From the NCBI RefSeq assembly GCF_032452875.1, contig NC_083869.1, positions 82,144,501 through 82,208,500 of the forward strand: 64,000 nt of DNA. Reading direction: 5' to 3'. Below the pieces are notes generated by a model. That model was not told the DNA's origin. It saw only the letters and a list, made by a program, of their open reading frames with translations, and made no database searches. The position numbers were made by a program, and so were the translations under genes. The stretch is from Bos javanicus (lineage: Eukaryota > Chordata > Mammalia > Artiodactyla > Bovidae). Of the stretch, positions 58,859 to 64,000 are shown one piece after another; position 1 is the first letter of the stretch, and each line of letters opens with the position of its first letter.

Positions 58859-59133
58859 AGTTTTTTTTTTTTTATTCCTTTATTTCTCATGTGTTCCCCA
58901 TCCTGAACCCTCCTCCCTCCTCCCTCCCCATACCATCCCTCTGGGTCGTCCCAGTGCACCAGACCCAAGCATCCAGCATCGTGCATTGAACCTGGACTGG
59001 CATCTCGTTTCATACATGACATTTCACATGTTTCAATGCCATTCTCCCAAATCTTCCCACCCTCTCCCTCTCCCACAGAGTCCATAAGCCTGTTCTATAC
59101 ATCAGTGTCTCTTTTGCTGTCTCGTATACAGGG
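58859..59133 (-). mobile_element. Younger L1 3' end, minus strand
   Basis: A T run (about 58861-58874) is the reversed poly-A, followed by the reversed bovine L1 3' UTR: 'catcctgaaccctcctccct', 'ctggactggcatctcgtttc', 'ctcgtatacagggttatt'. It matches the reverse of 4610-4880 closely. It is 5'-truncated and inserted into, or at the edge of, the older L1. No clean TSD found. Confidence 0.87.
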
Positions 59134-59911
59134 TTATTTGACAACAAAATATATTTGAATCTTCTTGACAGTAAGAATTTTAGTCTCTGCAGTATACCAA
59201 TAGTCAAGTGTGCATTTTTGATAAGAAAACTAATAGGATAGCAAATCACCATGAGAGGAAATTTTCTTTCTAAGAACCCTCTTTATGAGAACATTAACCT
59301 TAGTATGTTTTAAAGAAAGAATTCTGATGAAATCCTTAATCAATGAGTACAATATTTCATTTGAAAAACAGTCCTCAAGATGTCATTGAACATAAATAAC
59401 ACAACTGTAATTTAATTACCATATTTTCAATGTTATTCTATCTCCATAACTTCTACTTTAAGAATCTTCTAACTCATAAATAGAGATCTACTGTGACCTT
59501 ACATTGTCAGTATATCTCATGAATAGAGGTTATAAAAGATAATGTCATTTCCATTCTAAATTTCCAGAGCCAATATTATTCTTCAGCATTATTGCATCCA
59601 TAATTTTTGTACACTAGTGAAGCTTGATATTTATAATACCATTCATTTGCTGCTGTTTATCATATTTTACAATCATTATCAAGAAATTTAGAGTGAATGA
59701 GAGGGAGAAGGGATTAATAAACAAACATTTTCTATGCCACTTTGATTCACTCATTACAGTGATGCTGCAAACTATTATACTAGTTTGTAATGTAAGGCAT
59801 TCTTTTTACTTTTCAAAGACTTTTTCTAAAATCATAACTTGGTAGGTCTATATAATTGCTATTATAGTCACAGTAAATCAAGAATAACATAAATAGATAT
59901 AATTGTCCTAC
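59134..59911. other. Host sequence, no gene seen
   Basis: Nothing recognised. Confidence 0.5.
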
Positions 59912-60415
59912 TGCCATGGATTGAATTGTATCCATGTAAAAGGATATGTTGGTATATAAAATAAAAAAGTTTCTTTTTTTAAAGGTATTTTGGAGTCCTA
60001 GCACAAAGTACCTTGACACAGACTAAATGTAATTTATATGGAATTAGGCTATTTGAAGATGTGATTAGTTGAGTTCACACTGGATAAGGGTAGGCACTAA
60101 TCCAAAATGACTATTGTCCTTAGAAGAATGTGACCATTAGAAGACCCAAAGACACACTTGGAGAACACCATGTGATTATGAAGACATAAATTGGAATCAT
60201 ATGGCTATAAGTCAAGGAATATCAAAGATTACTGAAAAATCACTAGCAGCTAGCAACAGGTGTGGAAGGATTCCCCTACAAGTTTCACAGGGAACATGGC
60301 CCTGTTAACAACTTTATTTCAGACTGCTAGCCTCTAGAATTATGGACAATAAATTTCTTTTTTTTAAGCTCCCCAGTTTGTGGTACTTTGTATATCAGTA
60401 CTAGGTAACTAATAC
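59912..60415 (+). mobile_element. MLT1-type MaLR solo LTR
   Basis: It starts TG ('tgccatggattgaattgta') and runs through blocks typical of MLT1 LTRs: '...ggctatttgaagatgtgatt', '...ccaaaatgactattgtcctt', '...agactgctagcctctagaat' and '...cagtttgtggtactttgtat'. It ends near 'ggtaactaatac'. It is heavily diverged, and no internal retroviral sequence or clear 5-bp duplication is visible. Confidence 0.75.
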
Positions 60416-62239
60416 TTATTTTAGAGAGCAACAGATATATTAGATGTTAAATTCAAACAGATATGACAGCTTTTAAATGTATATCTTGAAAGGCAATGCC
60501 TAACATGACTGTAGGAGTTGGATACAATCTTGGTACAATTGCAATGCCCATCAAAAGGTAGAAGATATGTTGAAACAAATGTGGCATTATATATAAATTT
60601 GCAGAAAACCTTTCAATTTTATGTTTTAGAATCTATTTCCATCTCCTTAACATAACATGATGTTATTCAACTTTTGGCTCTTTTGGCTATTTTCACTTCT
60701 TAATATTTTCATCGACTCTCTTTTGATGACTTCACCAAGTTCCCTTTCACTTCTGTCCTTTAAACTCTCTATGAAATAGTCTTTTCTCCTTCTTCATTTA
60801 GCAGCTAAGACTGCTAAGGAAAAAAAGAAAGTATTCAATGACATTCGTTAAAGATGGTAAGGCAGACTTTATTCAGGGACAGTTTTTAGCACAATGATAT
60901 CAAATTCTGGAGGTCTATAAACTATTCTTTTCCTCTTTCCATCTCCTGCACCCAATCAGGACTATAAAAATAACTCCTGTATTTTCTACAAGCTTAGCAT
61001 AAATATAATAAGGCAGAGTAGATTATTCCATTCTTAGTAGAAATGAAACCCATGCTTCCTCTCCAACATGCTATAGTATGCTGGTTTATGATAAGCATGT
61101 TCTTTAAAAAAATAAATAAATCATTTTTATGGGAGTTGCCCTCATGTTTATTTCAGATAGCAAAAATGCTAAAAAGGACCCACATGCATAATACAGTGTG
61201 GTTACATAGATGAAATTGAGGAAACTTTCCCTTTGCTTGACAGCAAGTCACTATAATATGCATTACTGTAGGATTCTCTCTAGTGTATTCCAGTAGCAGG
61301 GATTTGTGCAGTCATTGTGGTGGGTTAATGAACTAAACTCTCATATTAAAGAGATCAGAGTTAAAATTATTTGTGTGCTGTACATTTTGTGTATAAAATA
61401 AGTAGATAATTGTTCAAAGCTATTAAATTACCTCTTTATCCCCAGTCCTCTTCAGGAGATGCCTGATTCTTCAGACTGAAGTGTTTATCCACATTGAAGT
61501 ATAATTGAACTTTATCTTTTTGAAGTATTCAGCCACATTTAAGTCTTTAGAAACTTATACTAAGGATATCAAGAGAAATGAGGATTGAAAATTTAGGGGG
61601 AAAAAAAAACAACCCTACGTTTTAAAGGGAATTCTTATGGCTATAAAATGGTCCTGGAAGACAACATTTAGATAAGATTCACATGGATACAACAGTCAGA
61701 AATAAGTAGTCTTACTTTAAAAGTTCTTCTAATTTAAATTTGCTAACAAATGGTTAGGGAATGTTTAAAAATTTGCTTAACACAAGTGACTCAAAATTTT
61801 TCTTTTGCTGATCATAAAATATTTATTTCACTGAGACACAATTTTATTTGTATAAATCTTCTTGAAACTAACAAAAGTGTTATTTCAGTTTGATATTATT
61901 AGCATACTTAACAAAATAAAGTCATATTTTAATATAAAAAGAACACATACACAATGTGGGTAAAATGACAAAAAGTACATGTAGAAGATTTTCTTAAAAA
62001 TAATAATCATGCTGTTATAGTTAGATACATTGAATAAAGGAATTTAATACTATTCAAAGGCTATTTTATAAACCCTAGAACTCTATGAAAGTTAATTCAC
62101 CAGATTCTGTGTACTATAAAATCTGCTTCCCGTATTTTGGCAACTACAAATGTATGTATGCTACTTTATTAGTATAGGAAAATTGACTATAAGAGATATA
62201 CTTAAAAATAAAGTTTTCACTTTAATGAAATGGATTAGA
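60416..62239. other. Host sequence, about 1.8 kb, no gene seen
   Basis: AT-rich, no frames with motifs, no nameable repeat. Confidence 0.5.
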
Positions 62240-62364
62240 GTTAATTATATATATATATATATAATTAAATATATGTATATACAGTTACATATGTATATAC
62301 ATATGTATCCCAACATATGTATATACAGTTAAATATATATACTTAATTTAACTGTATATACATA
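62240..62364. repeat. TA/TATG-rich simple repeat
   Basis: An (AT)10 core at 62245-62264, then repeated ATATGTATATAC-type units leading up to the LTR. Confidence 0.85.
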
Positions 62365-62371
62365 TGTTGGG
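62309..62371. repeat. Perfect 26-bp inverted repeat across LTR edge
   Basis: Arms 62309-62334 and 62346-62371 are exact reverse complements with an 11-nt loop. The right arm contains 19 bp of target (including the TACATA duplication) plus the first 7 bp of the LTR (TGTTGGG). The left arm is therefore a reversed copy of the insertion junction. Confidence 0.9.
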
Positions 62372-63210
62372 AGCCGCGTTAGGCATTACTGACAAAATGG
62401 AGGCACGGCCCCAACCCCCTCTCCTCATCCCGCAGGCACAGTCCCAGGAAGAAGGAATTAGGTCTTGTGATTCTGACTTATTTTTTCCTTTCCTCAGCTG
62501 GAAAGAATGCTAAGGTGCTTATTGTTCTTGAGAGGAGCATGAGAAGGCACAAAGCCTTCTGCAGTTGTGCCCAGAGAATAATCCATAAAATTAACCATTG
62601 ACATTTGTTCAAGAATCTTTACTAAGAATGTTCCAGGATGAGCATATAGGCCACAGCTTGAGGCCATAGGAAGATTGTTATCTGAGACCTGTTTGTGAGG
62701 GAAATGTTTATGGCAAAGGAAGTTAGCTGAATTTAGGGTTTAGGAATAATTAAGAATAGTTAGAAGCTAAAATTTAAGGAATGTTGTAGTGTTAGCATAT
62801 TTTACTATAGCTTATAGAGATTAGGAATTTTAGAGACATTAATAGCTAGAAGCTGTTTTTAGTAGATAGTGAGCTTAGGATACTAGAGGCAAACAGGATT
62901 TAGAAACATAAGAAATAAACTGAGGGATGTGGTATGCAGCCCAGACATAAGCATGAGTAAACACGATTCTGAGAGAATCGCTGAAGCAGGAACTCTGTTT
63001 CAAGGGCAACAATGAGACAATAAATCTGGGTGACAGGGAACTGAAAATGTCGAACCTCTGACCTAATGCTTTTGTCAAAGTATAAAAGAGAACCTGAAGC
63101 TTGAAATAAACATGCAGTCTCACACCTTGAGTCAGAGGCTGCATCATTCTCCGCTGACACAGCTCACCTCTTCAGGCTGATTCCCTGGCTGCTGGAGCTG
63201 GACTCTGGCA
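62365..63210 (+). mobile_element. Solo LTR of a class II type endogenous retrovirus
   Basis: An 846-bp element starts TGTTGGGAGCCGCGTTAGG and ends GGACTCTGGCA. It is flanked by the 6-bp duplication TACATA (62359-62364, 63211-63216), the length typical of class II (betaretrovirus-like) elements. A TATA box (TATAAAA, 63081-63087) and polyadenylation signal (AATAAA, 63105-63110) lie in the expected U3/R order. No second LTR or internal genes are present, so it is the product of LTR-LTR recombination. It resembles a common ruminant LTR; the exact family name needs a database. Confidence 0.88.
63081..63087 (+). promoter_or_regulatory. LTR TATA box
   Basis: TATAAAA with the AATAAA signal 18 bp downstream of its end, as expected for a compact R region. 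Transcription, if any, would read rightwards out of the LTR towards 63.3 kb. Confidence 0.6.
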
Positions 63211-63241
63211 TACATATGCAGCGAATTTTTCTTTATTTATA

Positions 63242-63276
63242 TCACACACACACACACACACATACACACACACACA
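63242..63276. repeat. (CA)n microsatellite
   Basis: Two CA blocks split by one TA, just right of the LTR. Confidence 0.93.
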
Positions 63277-63307
63277 GTCAAAATGTAACAAGTAAAAAGT
63301 AACACCT

Positions 63308-63515
63308 CAGTGTCAGTGCTTGATTGCTTAGTCACGTCTGACTCTTGTATCCCCATGTACTGTAGCCACCAGTCCACTGTTCATGGGATTTTTCAGGCAA
63401 GAATACTGGGGTGGGTGCCATTTCCTCCTCCAGGGAATCTTTCTGACCCAAGGATCAAAACTGCTACTCTTGCTTGGCAGGCAGATTCTTTACGACTGGG
63501 TCACCTGGGAAGCCA
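63308..63515 (-). mobile_element. Bov-tA SINE, minus strand
   Basis: 'cagtgcttgattgcttagtc' to the reversed head 'gtcacctgggaagcc'. Followed by an A-rich stretch and the BovB start. Confidence 0.87.
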
Positions 63516-63540
63516 AAAAAACTAATACCTAATTTTTAGA

Positions 63541-64000
63541 GGATCTATCCCACATTGAAGGTCAGGAAGGGTGGCGGTGAGGAGATACCCCTCATCCAAG
63601 GTCAGGAGCAATGGCAGTGCTTTGCTGGAGCAGCCGTGAAGAGATACCCCACGCCCAAGGAAAGAGAAACCCAAGTAAGATGGTAGGTGTTGCAAGAGGG
63701 CATCAGAGGGCAGACACACTGAAACCATACACACAGAAAACTAGTCAATCTAATCACACTAGGACCACAGCCTTGTCTAATTCAATGAAACTAAGCCATG
63801 CATGTGGGGCAACCCAAGATGGGCGGGTCATGGTGGAGAGATTTGACAGAATATGGTCCACTGGAGAAGGGAATGGCAAACCACTTCAGTATTCTTGCCT
63901 TGAGAACCCCATCAACAGTATGAAAAGGCAAAATGATAGGAAACTGAAAGAGGAACTTCCCAGATCAGTAGGTGCCCAATATGCTACTGGAGATTAGTGG
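63541..64000 (+). mobile_element. BovB 5' leader and start, cut by window end
   Basis: It matches 30320-30780 nearly base for base: the last three GC-rich leader units (63541, 63579, 63640), then 'aagtaagatggtaggtgttg' and the leader up to 'gcccaatatgctactgg'. The 5' edge lacks the first 380 bp or so of leader seen at 29938. The element continues beyond the window, so its coding state is unknown. Confidence 0.9.

Noticed and set aside
58729..59085. Minus-strand 118-codon frame with Pro-rich end
   Set aside because: It is the L1 3' UTR plus the G16 run and old L1 tail, not a coding sequence.
62240..62371. CRISPR-like or regulatory palindromic array
   Set aside because: The repeats are TA-rich simple sequence without spacers of uniform size, in a vertebrate genome. 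Only the single junction hairpin is notable.

Overview
This 64 kb window is AT-rich, non-coding ruminant nuclear DNA, most likely from a bovid such as cattle or a close relative. The diagnosis comes from its repeats: BovB (RTE-clade) LINEs, Bov-tA and BovA2 SINEs (tRNA-like head and/or BovB-derived tail), artiodactyl L1 copies with the 3'-UTR and tail of the bovine L1 family, and a class II type solo LTR with 6-bp target duplications. I found no convincing host gene exon, RNA gene, CRISPR array or operon. Every long reading frame is a piece of a retrotransposon reverse transcriptase or endonuclease.

Layout. 1-16 kb: host DNA with scattered SINEs, a 5'-inverted L1 (about 1817-4954), an old L1 on the minus strand (about 7525-9615) and several older fossils. 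16-54 kb: a dense, nested accumulation of BovB copies in both orientations, with small host islands. 54-64 kb: mostly host DNA with an old L1 tail overlain by a younger L1 tail, an MLT1-type LTR (59912-60415), a solo ERV LTR (62365-63210) with TACATA duplications, a SINE, and the start of another BovB that runs off the window end.

Insertion history. Several overlapping repeats resolve into ordered events through target-site duplications (TSDs). (1) A BovB at 28757-32531 entered on the minus strand with its 5' half inverted, inside an older plus-strand BovB (28634-28756 and 32532-33805), with a perfect 12-bp TSD. What looks like an internal tandem duplication at 32.4-32.6 kb is this junction. 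(2) A near full-length plus-strand BovB (34368-40243, flanked by imperfect 14-bp repeats) carries two minus-strand BovB insertions (35491-37044 and 37981-38175). (3) A BovB at 45279-48794 (perfect 10-bp TSD) carries a 5'-inverted L1 at 45649-47084 (perfect 12-bp TSD). (4) A BovB at about 50626-53735 is broken by a tiny L1 tail. Four insertions (two L1, two BovB) have the inverted-5'-half structure of twin priming.

Coding capacity. The reverse-transcriptase motif (YADD in BovB, FADD in L1) and endonuclease motifs are still readable in several copies, but each copy I followed has stops, frameshifts, truncation or catalytic substitutions. I see no autonomous element. The copies also show two different BovB 5' leaders: a GC-rich leader with repeated short units (29938-30440 and 63541 onward) and a long leader with a roughly 245-bp duplicated unit (34368-35490, part also at 26002). 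This is the most interesting biological signal in the window. All family names come from recognising sequence, not from a database search.
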